In this document: positions 43,449 through 52,127 of the stretch, in pieces
How the letters are laid out: each line of letters opens with the position of its first letter
Position numbering within the stretch: the stretch's first letter is position 1
From: SAR86 cluster bacterium
Lineage (GTDB): Bacteria; Pseudomonadota; Gammaproteobacteria; Magnimaribacterales; TMED112
Length of the DNA stretch: 64,000 nt
Assembly (NCBI GenBank): GCA_023703555.1
Contig: CP097968.1
Span: 906,307 to 970,306, forward strand
Direction: 5' to 3'
The notes under the pieces: generated by a model
What the model saw: only the letters and a program-made list of their open reading frames with translations
Told to the model about the DNA's origin: nothing
Databases searched by the model: none
Program-made: the position numbers and the translations under genes

Positions 43449-44825
43449 CTACTTAGCTTTTTCTGCAACTATACCTGTTGCTTGCTCTTCAAGAACATCA
43501 ACAACCGATCTTGCGGACGATTGTAGGAATGAATGAGCAAGTGTTGTTGGGATTGCAACTACTAAACCTAAAACTGTTGTCACAAGTGCTTGAGAAATAC
43601 CACCTGCCATAATTTTAGGATCACCCGTTCCAAATAAGGTTATTTGTTGAAAGGTGATAATCATACCAGTTACCGTACCAAGCAATCCAGCCAATGGAGC
43701 TACTACAGAAACAATTTTAACAAAACTTATTCCGCGCTCAATCGCTGGCCTCTCTGCCATAATTGATTCTGCTAGTTTTAACTCAAGTCTATCTATAGCG
43801 TCTTTCATATGTGTTTCCCCAACACTTAGAACTCTGCCTAGAGGATTATCTCCATATGAAGAACTTGTAAGCTGTTCATCAACAGCTCTACCAAGCAAGA
43901 ATAATGAAACGTATTTATAAATTGCGAAGAGCAGGGTTATACCACCAATCAAAAGGATAATATATCCAATAAGTCCACCTTGATTGATTCTTTCAAGCAG
44001 AGATGGATTTTGAATGAGGTTTGCTAACAGAGCACCTCCAGACGGTCCGCTTGGATCTACGGAAAAGCTAACATAGCCACTAGCAGCATCAGCATTTGAA
44101 ACTCTAGAAGCTGAACCAGTGTAACGGCCAGCTGGCTGTCTTGCTAGAAATTGGTATTGTCCTTTACTTGGAACATATTCAAGATAACTACTGCCACAAA
44201 CGGCATTATATACGCCAATTCTAACTACATCACATTCTGCTTGGCTGCCGTCGACATTGATGACATTGGTATTGAATCTAACAACTTCACCTGTTGCTTT
44301 CATTTCTCGCATCATCTCATACCAAACCCTTTCTATTTCTAGAATCGTAGGTAATTCAGTTGATTCACCCATTTTTGAAGTTAAATCACCTAAGAAAGTT
44401 TCCCTTTCTTTCCCAAACTCTGCAGCAGTAAGAGAAGTTTCAAATGTAACTCTTGAATCAGTACTTATGCTTTGCATGTGACCAAATAGCTCATTTAGTG
44501 AACCTAACTGTTTTAAATATGCTTCTTCGGCAATACGTAATTTTTCTTGGTTGGCTCTAAAAATCTCTTCTAACTCATCAGCAATTCTCTCTTGTCTTGC
44601 AAGCTCTCTTTGTTCTGCAGCTAAGATTTCTCCTTGACGGTTTCTAGCAGCGATGAATTCATTTTCTCTTCTGTCATTTTCAGCTTGCTCTTTTGACTTT
44701 CCTTCTTTTACTAACTCCAGAAGCATATCAAGATTTGAAGGTTCAACCACCTCTAATTCTTCTTGAGCATTTATGTTAAAAAATGCTAGTAGAACAAATA
44801 ACGAAGTGAATAATAATTTCTTCAT
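43449..44825 (-). CDS. ttpC: TtpC-type MotA/TolQ/ExbB protein with long N-terminal coiled coil
   Basis: This is a 458-residue protein. A signal peptide (1-20) is followed by an acidic coiled-coil region (about 30-125) and an ordered domain (about 130-265), then three C-terminal helices with the ExbB channel motif SVVAPLAGLLGTVTGMIITFQQI and MAGGISQALVTTVLGLVVAIPTTLAHSF. This architecture is that of Vibrio TtpC, required for TonB2 function and placed before exbB2-exbD2-tonB2. It overlaps the DUF3450 gene by 4 bases. Confidence 0.9.
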   Translation of the reverse strand: MKKLLFTSLFVLLAFFNINAQEELEVVEPSNLDMLLELVKEGKSKEQAENDRRENEFIAARNRQGEILAAEQRELARQERIADELEEIFRANQEKLRIAEEAYLKQLGSLNELFGHMQSISTDSRVTFETSLTAAEFGKERETFLGDLTSKMGESTELPTILEIERVWYEMMREMKATGEVVRFNTNVINVDGSQAECDVVRIGVYNAVCGSSYLEYVPSKGQYQFLARQPAGRYTGSASRVSNADAASGYVSFSVDPSGPSGGALLANLIQNPSLLERINQGGLIGYIILLIGGITLLFAIYKYVSLFLLGRAVDEQLTSSSYGDNPLGRVLSVGETHMKDAIDRLELKLAESIMAERPAIERGISFVKIVSVVAPLAGLLGTVTGMIITFQQITLFGTGDPKIMAGGISQALVTTVLGLVVAIPTTLAHSFLQSSARSVVDVLEEQATGIVAEKAK

Positions 44826-45574
44826 TCTTCACCTCCTTCAAACCTAACGGGCACTGCAAGTAAATCTAATGGCGCAGTTTTATTTGCCATCCTAATTCCA
44901 TCACGTATTGGGATTCTATATCCGCTTACTTCCTCCCAAGCCTGATTTTGTTCATTCCAAATACCAGCTTCACTCTGGTCTTTAAGTTGATAAAGAAGAG
45001 CTAATCTTCCAACTCTTAGAATATTTACAACCTTTTCCTCACCATCTAACTCAATTGTGTCTTCGTAGGTCTCAATGGTTCGACCGTATTCACGCTCAAT
45101 ATTGTAAGCCTCTAAAACTTGTCTTACCTGCTCGGAAGCTGTCACTCTCGGATCAGAAAGAGTAGCGCGCACCTGATTGATACGTTTTGTTCTTTCTGAC
45201 AATGAAAAAGGGGCATCCAGTGATACAAACTGCTCAAGGCTATCCGCCATTCTTTGCATTAATGGTGGTATTTGTCTTTGTATAACAACTACTTGCCTTG
45301 TCTGCTCAGCTAAAGTTACAAGCCTATCTTCCTGAGCTTGAATTTGTCTTCTTTTTTGTTCGTTATAAATTTTTAAGCCTTCGACTTGTTTAACAACCAC
45401 TTTCCATTCTGCTAGTAACGAATCTTTTTCAGATGAAAGATTATCGACGTTTTCTTGTGACTCTTCTGAAAGAGCAATATTCTCATTATTCTCAACAAGA
45501 ATTTGTTCTATTTCTGTGTTGTCTGCGAAAATAAAGCTGCACGACAACAATGTTAGGTACCAAATTTTTTTCAT
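44822..45574 (-). CDS. DUF3450 periplasmic coiled-coil protein
   Basis: This is a 250-residue exported protein with signal peptide (1-17), a long charged coiled coil (about residues 45-125) and a DUF3450 core ending with YRIPIRDGIRMANKTAPLDLLAVPV. DUF3450 genes regularly open TonB2/TtpC operons, as here, but the function is not defined; a role in organising the energy-transfer complex at the inner membrane is a reasonable inference. It is first in the operon 45574-40264. Confidence 0.87.
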   Translation of the reverse strand: MKKIWYLTLLSCSFIFADNTEIEQILVENNENIALSEESQENVDNLSSEKDSLLAEWKVVVKQVEGLKIYNEQKRRQIQAQEDRLVTLAEQTRQVVVIQRQIPPLMQRMADSLEQFVSLDAPFSLSERTKRINQVRATLSDPRVTASEQVRQVLEAYNIEREYGRTIETYEDTIELDGEEKVVNILRVGRLALLYQLKDQSEAGIWNEQNQAWEEVSGYRIPIRDGIRMANKTAPLDLLAVPVRFEGGEE

Positions 45575-45649
45575 GTCTAAATTACCCCTTTAAAACCTGA
45601 TCGTTAAATATAAAGTATATTTATTATAGATCAACGTTTTGGTATTTAA

Positions 45650-45669
45650 AACGCTAAAAAATAAGCGTT
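45650..45669. terminator. Possible intrinsic terminator after the DUF1295 gene
   Basis: AACGCT at 45650-45655 pairs with AGCGTT at 45664-45669 around an 8-base A-rich loop. On the minus strand it follows the stop of the DUF1295 gene by 3 bases and leads into a TTTTAAAT tail, suiting a weak terminator between that gene and the TonB2 operon. Confidence 0.45.
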
Positions 45670-45672
45670 AAT

Positions 45673-46599
45673 TCAAAATTTAGGAAAGAAAATGGGTGTT
45701 TCCTCTTTATATTTAATATATTTCCGATCTTTACCCCATTTTTTATTGGCTTTTGCTTCAAGCATGCTTACGCCACTGACATAATAAATGAGCAAATATG
45801 CAAATATTGGTGAGATGATTGCCACGTATTGGAATCCACTCATAAATGGCAAACAAATTATTGTCAGACCAGACCATAATACGATCTCACCAAAATAGTT
45901 TGGATGTCTTGATTTGCTCCATAGACCGGCAGAAATAAATTTATCCTTGTTTTTAGGATCTTTTTTAAATTCTGTTTTTTGATTATCAGCTACTACTTCA
46001 GTCACAAAACCATAAATCCAAAGGCCAAGCCCAAAAATAGTTGCAGGGAAAGCCCAAGGACCCAAATCAGCTTGTAAATTTCCAGATAAAACTACTGCTA
46101 GTGGTAGTGTTTGTATTACAACCCATGTTGCAGATAGATTCCAAGCCATAAATAAATTTGAAAAGCTTGGTAGAATTTTTCTAAATCTTTTATCTTCTCC
46201 GTCTTTAAGGACTCGTCTGAACAAGAATATACCAAGTCTTAATGTCCAAATCATTACACATAAATAAGCAATTAAAGCTATAGGTGAACTGAGTTCTAGT
46301 GACCAGCTACCTTTATATGCTTGCATTGATGGCTCTACAGCCTGAAATTGATTTATTAGTAAAAAAGTCATAGAACAAACATAAGTAATTGATCCTGTTA
46401 AATCGTAGAACTTCTCAGTCTGAAAGACATAAGATGGAATGAACATGACCCAGTGAATAATAAATACAATCATCACTGCATCTATTGGGCTAACAACTGT
46501 GTCTGAATTGATTAACAAACTTCCCAGAAAAAATGAGAGAAGAATAACTAAAGCTGAGATAAAATAATATTGAAGTTGCTGTTTAATTTTTACCAACAT
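45673..46599 (-). CDS. DUF1295 (steroid 5-alpha reductase-like) membrane protein
   Basis: This is a 308-residue polytopic membrane protein with about eight helices. The C-terminal block SAGLWSKSRHPNYFGEIVLWSGLTIICLP is the signature of the DUF1295/steroid 5-alpha reductase-like family, which shares a fold with isoprenylcysteine methyltransferases and delta-14 sterol reductases; the N-P-N-Y-F-G-E motif would bind NADPH or SAM. Reaction and substrate in bacteria are unknown. It is divergent from efp (43 bases between starts). Confidence 0.87.
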   Translation of the reverse strand: MLVKIKQQLQYYFISALVILLSFFLGSLLINSDTVVSPIDAVMIVFIIHWVMFIPSYVFQTEKFYDLTGSITYVCSMTFLLINQFQAVEPSMQAYKGSWSLELSSPIALIAYLCVMIWTLRLGIFLFRRVLKDGEDKRFRKILPSFSNLFMAWNLSATWVVIQTLPLAVVLSGNLQADLGPWAFPATIFGLGLWIYGFVTEVVADNQKTEFKKDPKNKDKFISAGLWSKSRHPNYFGEIVLWSGLTIICLPFMSGFQYVAIISPIFAYLLIYYVSGVSMLEAKANKKWGKDRKYIKYKEETPIFFPKF

Positions 46600-46642
46600 T
46601 ATGGGAAACCTATCTTATGATACTAAAATCTAAAAAAAATCC

Positions 46643-47212
46643 ATGAAATTTTCAACAAATGAATTTAAAAATGGTATGAAAATTCTAATTGAGGGTGAAC
46701 CTTGCTCTATAATTTCGAGTGAATTTCATAAACCTGGAAAAGGACAGGCAGTAGTAAGAACAAAATTATTTAATCTTAAAACTGAGAGAGTCTGGGAAAG
46801 AACCTTTAAATCTGGGGAGTCTGTTGATGCCGCAGATATATTGGAAAGTGACTATCAATACCTGTATAAGGATGGAGAAAATTTTATATTTATGAACCAA
46901 GATGACTTTAATCAAATTGAGATTAGCAAAGAAAAGCTTCTAGGAAACGATGTTTGGCTCAATGGAGAAGAAGTCTGTAAAATTTTGTTTTGGAACAATG
47001 AGCCTCTTAAAATTGAGCCACCAAACTTTGTTGAAAAGCAAATAGTATCAACCGAACCTGGTCTTAAAGGAGATACAGTTTCAAATACGCTAAAGCCAGC
47101 GCTTATTTCTTCTGGTAAGGAAGTTCAAGTACCGTTATTTATAGAAGAGGGTGATCTTATTAAAATTGATACAAGAAACGGCACTTATGTTGGAAAAGCG
47201 AGTAAAAAGTGA
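46643..47212 (+). CDS. efp: Elongation factor P
   Basis: EF-P relieves ribosomes stalled at proline stretches. The 189 residues form three domains; the KOW-like N-terminal domain ends in the modification loop SSEFHKPGKGQAVVR with Lys33 at the tip, the residue that is beta-lysylated by EpmA/EpmB in enterobacteria. The C-terminal domain ends LIKIDTRNGTYVGKA. No epmA or epmB is in the window. It overlaps argS by 4 bases (GTGA), an unusual neighbour for efp. Confidence 0.96.
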   Translation: MKFSTNEFKNGMKILIEGEPCSIISSEFHKPGKGQAVVRTKLFNLKTERVWERTFKSGESVDAADILESDYQYLYKDGENFIFMNQDDFNQIEISKEKLLGNDVWLNGEEVCKILFWNNEPLKIEPPNFVEKQIVSTEPGLKGDTVSNTLKPALISSGKEVQVPLFIEEGDLIKIDTRNGTYVGKASKK

Positions 47213-48912
47213 TTGAAGATTTAAATAAAAAACTTCAGTTAGCCATTGATCAAGTACTCATTGAACATTCAATTGAGAAATTAGCTATAGACCCTGAGAC
47301 TTTGAATTTTGAGGCAAGTCTTGAGGAAAAGCATGGAGATTTTTCCACTAGCTGCCCAATGAAACTTGCAAAAGTGCTCAAAAAGAATCCTGAAGATATT
47401 GCAAAACTAATTACTGATAAATTAAATAAAGCTAATTTTGAAAAAATTAGTGTTATTAAACCTGGTTATATAAATGTTGTTTTGCCTTTCACTACAAAAA
47501 TAGTTGAAGTAAGACAAATTATCCAGGGTAATCAAAAATATGGTACAAAAACTAGCAATGGACGCAAAGCACTTGTTGAATTTGTTTCATCAAATCCCAC
47601 TGGCCCTTTGCATGTCGGCCATGGAAGAGGTGCAGTCCTGGGATTAGCTATTTCAAACCTTCTTGAAAGCCAGGGTTATAAAGTATCCAAAGAATATTAC
47701 GTCAATGATGCCGGTAGGCAAATTGATATTCTTGCACTGAGCGTTCTATTGACTAAGTTTGACCAGAGCATTCCCAAGGATGGACTTTATTTAGGCTCTT
47801 ATATAAAAATTTTAGCAAGTGAGTTATCAAAAATTAATAATGTGTCATGGAGCACCCCATCAGAAGAATTACCAAAAGAACAAGAAAAAAAATTAGATTT
47901 TTTGATTGACCATTTTAAAAAACAAGACTTTGAAATGTGGAACCAGATTAAAGAATTTTGTGTTAATGAAATGCTTAAGCTAATAAAAATTGACATGAAA
48001 AATTTCTCTATAAATTTTGACAGTTGGTTTAAAGAAAGTTCGGTTGGTTCTATCAATGATATAGAATCAAATCTCTTTTCTGCGTTAAAAAAGATTAGGG
48101 ATAAAGGCCTTACTTACAACAAAGATGGTGCTCTTTGGTTTAAAACTACAGATTTTGGTGACGACAAAGACCGCGTTCTACTTCGAGAAAATGGTGAGCC
48201 AACTTACCTCTTAACGGATGTTGGATACCATAAAAATAAACTGGATAGGAACTATGACATGTACTTAAATATTTTTGGTGCTGACCACCACGGTTATTTA
48301 ACAAGGATTGAATCAGCGTTTAGTGCATTATCTGATAATAAGAAGAGACTTGATTTTATCCTCTACCAGCTTGTAAATCTTTTTGAGGATGGAAAGAAGA
48401 AACAAATGTCGACAAGGAAAGGCCAGTATGAGATTCTTGCAGAACTTGAAAGAGATATTGGCGCAGATGTTATAAAGTTTTTTTTCCTAGAAAAAAAATC
48501 TGACAATACTATAGATTTTGATTTAACTTTGGCTAAAGAGAATTCAAAGAATAATCCATATTTTTATGTGCAGTATGCCCATGTTAGGTGTAGCTCAATT
48601 CTTGAAAAAGCCGAAATAGATTTGAATGTTGATTTAAACGAAAAAGAAATTTTGAGCAATCATGCAATCATCGCACGTTTGATCAATTATCCATTATTTT
48701 TAGAGAGGTATGCGAATGAACTTTCACCCCACTCATTAGTAAATTTTGTTAAAGAGTTGGCTGCTGCTTTTCATTCTTTTTATGAGTCAAGTCCAGTTCT
48801 AATAGATAACAAAATAATTGCAAACACAAGGCTGGTCATTACCAAAGCATGTAAGATTGTTCTGAGCAATGCTTTGCAGACATTAGGGGTTAAACCACTA
48901 GATAAGATGTAG
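47209..48912 (+). CDS. argS: Arginyl-tRNA synthetase
   Basis: ArgS charges tRNA-Arg. The 567 residues comprise an N-terminal additional domain, the class I catalytic core with FVSSNPTGPLHVGHGRGAVLG (HVGH at 135-138), an insert with FGADHHGYLTRI, the KMSKS-equivalent KKQMSTRKGQYE, and a DALR anticodon-binding domain. Length and order are normal. It starts with GTG inside the efp stop, and the SPOR protein gene starts immediately after its stop. Confidence 0.97.
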   Translation: MIEDLNKKLQLAIDQVLIEHSIEKLAIDPETLNFEASLEEKHGDFSTSCPMKLAKVLKKNPEDIAKLITDKLNKANFEKISVIKPGYINVVLPFTTKIVEVRQIIQGNQKYGTKTSNGRKALVEFVSSNPTGPLHVGHGRGAVLGLAISNLLESQGYKVSKEYYVNDAGRQIDILALSVLLTKFDQSIPKDGLYLGSYIKILASELSKINNVSWSTPSEELPKEQEKKLDFLIDHFKKQDFEMWNQIKEFCVNEMLKLIKIDMKNFSINFDSWFKESSVGSINDIESNLFSALKKIRDKGLTYNKDGALWFKTTDFGDDKDRVLLRENGEPTYLLTDVGYHKNKLDRNYDMYLNIFGADHHGYLTRIESAFSALSDNKKRLDFILYQLVNLFEDGKKKQMSTRKGQYEILAELERDIGADVIKFFFLEKKSDNTIDFDLTLAKENSKNNPYFYVQYAHVRCSSILEKAEIDLNVDLNEKEILSNHAIIARLINYPLFLERYANELSPHSLVNFVKELAAAFHSFYESSPVLIDNKIIANTRLVITKACKIVLSNALQTLGVKPLDKM

Positions 48913-49395
48913 ATGGCGAATATCTCTTACAGAAATAAAAAATTTCCAATTAAAGCAATCCCAACTGTAGGTATATCATTTTTAATAGCACTCACAATTT
49001 CGATTGTCGCCTGGTTCATCTTGAAAGATGACGTAGAGTTCAAAGACCTAAATGCCTATCAAATAAACGAAATTGATTATGAATTTCAACAAATACTTGA
49101 ACAAGGTGGCCTTGATGAGCTTGAGATTCAACTCAGAAATGAGATTTGTCAATATTATGCGCAATCTGGAAGTTTTAGATCAAAAGCTACAGCATCTTCA
49201 CAAGTTAGCCAATTAAGTAGTCTTGGTTATGAGTCGTTTATAGAAAACGTTAATAGTAGAAATGGATATAATTTTAAAGTAATAGTTGGGCCATTCGAAA
49301 CTAAATCTGCAACCAACAATGCTCAAGAGATATTGCGGCAACATAGAATGGATAGCATAGAAACCAAATCATGCAGAAGCATTAATCGTGATTAA
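48913..49395 (+). CDS. ftsN: SPOR-domain protein, FtsN-like
   Basis: This is a 160-residue cell-envelope protein with a short basic cytoplasmic tail, a membrane helix (about 17-37) and a C-terminal SPOR domain that would bind denuded peptidoglycan at the septum. The SPOR elements CQYYAQSGSFRSKATA and FKVIVGPFETKSATNNAQEIL are clear, and two cysteines (in EICQYY and TKSCRS) bracket it like the disulfide of FtsN. It is much shorter than E. coli FtsN (319 residues), with almost no linker. argS-ftsN adjacency is common and supports the call. Confidence 0.8.
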   Translation: MANISYRNKKFPIKAIPTVGISFLIALTISIVAWFILKDDVEFKDLNAYQINEIDYEFQQILEQGGLDELEIQLRNEICQYYAQSGSFRSKATASSQVSQLSSLGYESFIENVNSRNGYNFKVIVGPFETKSATNNAQEILRQHRMDSIETKSCRSINRD

Positions 49396-50023
49396 AGAAA
49401 ACTATCAAAAAATTTTAACCAGCTTAAAAAAAGACACAAAACTTATAGCTGTTTCAAAAGGTCAAGATATAGATAAAATAATGGCTCTTTATGAAGAAGG
49501 GCAACGTGATTTTGGAGAAAATTTTCTTCAGGAGCTCATTTTCAAAAGTCAGAATCTCCCAAAGGACATTAATTGGCATTTTTTAGGAAATATCCAATCA
49601 AATAAAGCAGTTGAGATTGCTCTACATAGCAGCCTAATTCAATCAGTGTCTAGAAAAAAAATCCTAGACATTTTAGCAAGAAGCAAAGTAAAGAAAGTTA
49701 ACATCTTATTGCAACTCAAGCTGGGAAATGAATCAACAAAGTCTGGATTTAATGCCGAAGAGATACAAAGTGTTCTTAAGAATAAAGAAGATTATAAAAA
49801 TATTAATTTTAGCGGTCTTATGGCTATTGCAGAGAATATTAAAAACGAAGATCAATTACGTCTTCAGTTTCAAACTGCTTTTCATCTTTTTAGCTCTATC
49901 AACAAGAACAAAAGCAACTTTAATATCTTATCAATGGGAATGACCTCTGATTTTATGTATGCTCTTGATGAGGGTTCAAACATGATACGAGTTGGTACAA
50001 AAATATTTGGAGCAAGAGCTTGA
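49388..50023 (+). CDS. yggS: YggS family pyridoxal phosphate homeostasis protein
   Basis: YggS/PLPHP binds PLP without catalysis and keeps vitamin B6 pools balanced. The 211 residues form a TIM barrel with KLIAVSKGQDIDKI (PLP lysine), QRDFGENFLQEL, INWHFLGNIQSNKA, GLMAIAENI and SMGMTSDFMYALDEGSNMIRVGTKIFGAR. It starts with GTG overlapping the SPOR gene by 8 bases and overlaps yggT by 4 bases. proC, often between yggS and yggT, is absent. Confidence 0.95.
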   Translation: MIKENYQKILTSLKKDTKLIAVSKGQDIDKIMALYEEGQRDFGENFLQELIFKSQNLPKDINWHFLGNIQSNKAVEIALHSSLIQSVSRKKILDILARSKVKKVNILLQLKLGNESTKSGFNAEEIQSVLKNKEDYKNINFSGLMAIAENIKNEDQLRLQFQTAFHLFSSINKNKSNFNILSMGMTSDFMYALDEGSNMIRVGTKIFGARA

Positions 50024-50565
50024 TAGAACTTACCATTAATTTGTTTCTTTATCTTATATTAATCCTGTTTTTAATAGATCTAACTGGCTCGGATACTTAT
50101 AACAAAGTCTCACGAATGATTAAGTTTCTGCTCTTTCCAATTTTGCTAATTTTTAATATCTACTATAAAAAAGTAAACATCGGATTATTTTTTGCGTCTG
50201 TTCTTCTTTTCAGTGGGTACCTATACTACTTGTCTCCTGAATTAGGAATCTTATCAATTGCTAATCTATCAATTTTTAAAGTATCTATAACCCTAATAGG
50301 CATTTTAAAATTTACAATTATTGCCGGAGTTATCTTAAGTTGGTTATATATGTTTGGTGTCGATGCAAGTAATTCCTTATCGGCACTTATTCAACAATTA
50401 TATGAATCAACAGTCTCAATCTTCAGGAACATAATACCCCCGACCGCAGGTTTTGATCTAAGCCCACTAATAGCTTTCTTTGTTTTACAGCTGGCTGAAC
50501 GAGGGTTAACAATACTTGCTGGTGAAATCATTCCAAGGGTATTAGCAAATGATATTGGAATCTAA
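50020..50565 (+). CDS. yggT: YggT family membrane protein
   Basis: This is a 181-residue inner-membrane protein with two repeats of the YggT unit and about four helices; the second repeat is clearest (ILSWLYMFGVDASNSLSALIQQLYESTVSIFRNIIPPTAGFDLSPLIAFFVLQL). Related proteins are implicated in osmotic tolerance and cell-envelope organisation, without firm mechanism. It starts with TTG in the yggS stop and converges on trmB with a 4-base overlap. Confidence 0.88.
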   Translation: MIELTINLFLYLILILFLIDLTGSDTYNKVSRMIKFLLFPILLIFNIYYKKVNIGLFFASVLLFSGYLYYLSPELGILSIANLSIFKVSITLIGILKFTIIAGVILSWLYMFGVDASNSLSALIQQLYESTVSIFRNIIPPTAGFDLSPLIAFFVLQLAERGLTILAGEIIPRVLANDIGI

Positions 50566-51176
50566 CTTTGTAAATTAAAAACTTTTATCGGATTACCATT
50601 TTTTTTTGCCTTTTTGGCAAATGACGACTCATTAAATTTTAATGGGAATTTATCAATAAAAGAATAATTTAACTGTTGAGACAGGATATTTAAAATTTTT
50701 AATTGATATTTTGTGCAATCAGTGACAATCTGAAGCATTCCATTAGGAGTCTGGGAAATATGTAGAAGTTCTAAAAAATCCTTGTTTATAAGTTGTCTTT
50801 TGTAGTGTTTGTTTTTTGGCCATGGGTCGGGAAAATGAATCCTAATAAAATCGAATTTTATTTTAGTGGATTTTAAGAATTCTTTGACGCAACCATTAAA
50901 TACATAGAGATTGGGAACATTATGTTTTTCATAAAATTCAACTACTCTTGAAAAGCCCTTAATATACGGCTCTATACCAATAAAAATAATATCTCCATTC
51001 TCAAGGACGTCTTTGCAAAAAGATTCCCCATCCCCAAATCCAATATCGAGAACAACTTTTTTGTTTAATTCTGGTAGTTTGGAATTTAGATCTAGCTTAC
51101 AGGCTGAAATCTTGTCTAAGAACATTTTATTTGTTTTAGATAAGCGTCCAGATCTAGAGCCAAAAGTACGAATCAC
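50562..51176 (-). CDS. trmB: tRNA (guanine-N7)-methyltransferase
   Basis: TrmB makes m7G46 in the tRNA variable loop using SAM. Its 204 residues include the SAM-binding KKVVLDIGFGDGESFCK strand, FIGIEPYIKGFSR, and IRIHFPDPWPKNKHYKRQLINKDFL, the catalytic and tRNA-binding block. It overlaps thiG by 4 bases, and its start lies at the end of the rpoH-thiS-thiG chain. In E. coli trmB neighbours mutY-yggX, here nearly 30 kb away. Confidence 0.95.
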   Translation of the reverse strand: MIRTFGSRSGRLSKTNKMFLDKISACKLDLNSKLPELNKKVVLDIGFGDGESFCKDVLENGDIIFIGIEPYIKGFSRVVEFYEKHNVPNLYVFNGCVKEFLKSTKIKFDFIRIHFPDPWPKNKHYKRQLINKDFLELLHISQTPNGMLQIVTDCTKYQLKILNILSQQLNYSFIDKFPLKFNESSFAKKAKKNGNPIKVFNLQS

Positions 51177-51961
51177 TTTAAAAAACTTGTTGGTGAAGAG
51201 GGATTGCCATGTTCTTGAGATTTTATCCTCCCAGATGAAAAACCTATTCTTCCAGCTTTTACAGCAAGACTAAAAGCCTTTGCCATCTTTTCTGGATTTT
51301 TAGCTTTTGCAATAGCTGTATTTACAAGAACCGCATCGTAACCTATTTCCATAACAGTAGCTGCTTCTGAAGGCACCGCAAGACCAGCATCAACAATGAG
51401 GTTTTGTTTAATTTTATCTCTCAATAAAATTAGTTCATCTAAATTATCAAATCCTCTACCAGAGCCAATAGAAGCTCCAAGGGGCATAATTGCACAACAT
51501 CCAATATCTTCTAGCGCCAAACAATTGTCTGGATCTCTGTCACAATAGACATAGACTTCAAAACTTTCTTTAACTAATTTTCGTGCTGCTCTTAAGGTCT
51601 GCTCCATATTTGGATCAAGATTATTTGAGGAAGTAATAATTTCTAATTTAATTAAAGAGGTCTCAAACAGTTCTCTAGAAATTTGTGCAGAGCGCACCGC
51701 ATCGTCAGCAGTGAGAACACCAGCAGTGTTAGGCAGAATTTTTAAATCCCTAACATAACTCATAATGTTTTTTTCATTGTCTTCATAGCGCCTCAATGCA
51801 AGTGTTATGAGTTCTGCTTCAGATGAAAGTACAGCTTTCTTAGCAACTTCCAAGGATGGATATTTGCCTGTACCAATTATTAATCTTGATTTGAAAGTTG
51901 ATTCTCCAATTTGGAGCAGGTCATCCTCCTCCAATGGCTGTAATGATTTCGACAATGTCAT
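51173..51961 (-). CDS. thiG: Thiazole synthase ThiG
   Basis: ThiG builds the thiazole phosphate of thiamin from deoxyxylulose phosphate, dehydroglycine and ThiS thiocarboxylate. Features are FKSRLIIGTGKYPSLEVAK, the catalytic-lysine strand LIKLEIITSS, and the phosphate loops MPLGASIGSGRG and VDAGLAVPSEA. The frame is open from an ATG at 51961 inside thiS, but family proteins start near LLQIGESTFKS; a CTG at 51919 or TTG at 51934 just after the purine-rich GGA triplets of thiS is an attractive alternative start. It overlaps trmB by 4 bases. Confidence 0.93.
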   Translation of the reverse strand: MTLSKSLQPLEEDDLLQIGESTFKSRLIIGTGKYPSLEVAKKAVLSSEAELITLALRRYEDNEKNIMSYVRDLKILPNTAGVLTADDAVRSAQISRELFETSLIKLEIITSSNNLDPNMEQTLRAARKLVKESFEVYVYCDRDPDNCLALEDIGCCAIMPLGASIGSGRGFDNLDELILLRDKIKQNLIVDAGLAVPSEAATVMEIGYDAVLVNTAIAKAKNPEKMAKAFSLAVKAGRIGFSSGRIKSQEHGNPSSPTSFLK

Positions 51962-52127
51962 TTTCTTTTAATAATACATTTTTAAAATCTGCACTGGGAA
52001 TAATTTTATTATTTATTTCAATTGCAAATGGTCTATCCTTTGGGGCATGAGAGGATATGAGTTTGGTTACCTCTGGTGAGTTAAGTGATGCTTTTTTTCC
52101 GTTAAGAATTATTGAGAAGTCAGACAT
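51921..52127 (-). CDS. thiS: Sulfur carrier protein ThiS
   Basis: ThiS is a ubiquitin-like sulfur carrier whose C-terminal glycine is adenylated and thiocarboxylated for thiazole synthesis. The 68 residues have the beta-grasp pattern and the required Gly-Gly end (ITAIGGG). Its 3' codons GGA GGA GGA (51924-51932) also form a strong Shine-Dalgarno-like string that could serve thiG. It starts within the rpoH 3' end (8-base overlap). No thiF, thiE, thiC or thiO is nearby and no TPP riboswitch is visible. Confidence 0.93.
   Translation of the reverse strand: MSDFSIILNGKKASLNSPEVTKLISSHAPKDRPFAIEINNKIIPSADFKNVLLKENDIVEIITAIGGG

Noticed and set aside
51900-52127. TPP riboswitch controlling thiS-thiG
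   Set aside because: thiS overlaps rpoH, leaving no leader sequence, and no THI-box-like string is visible.
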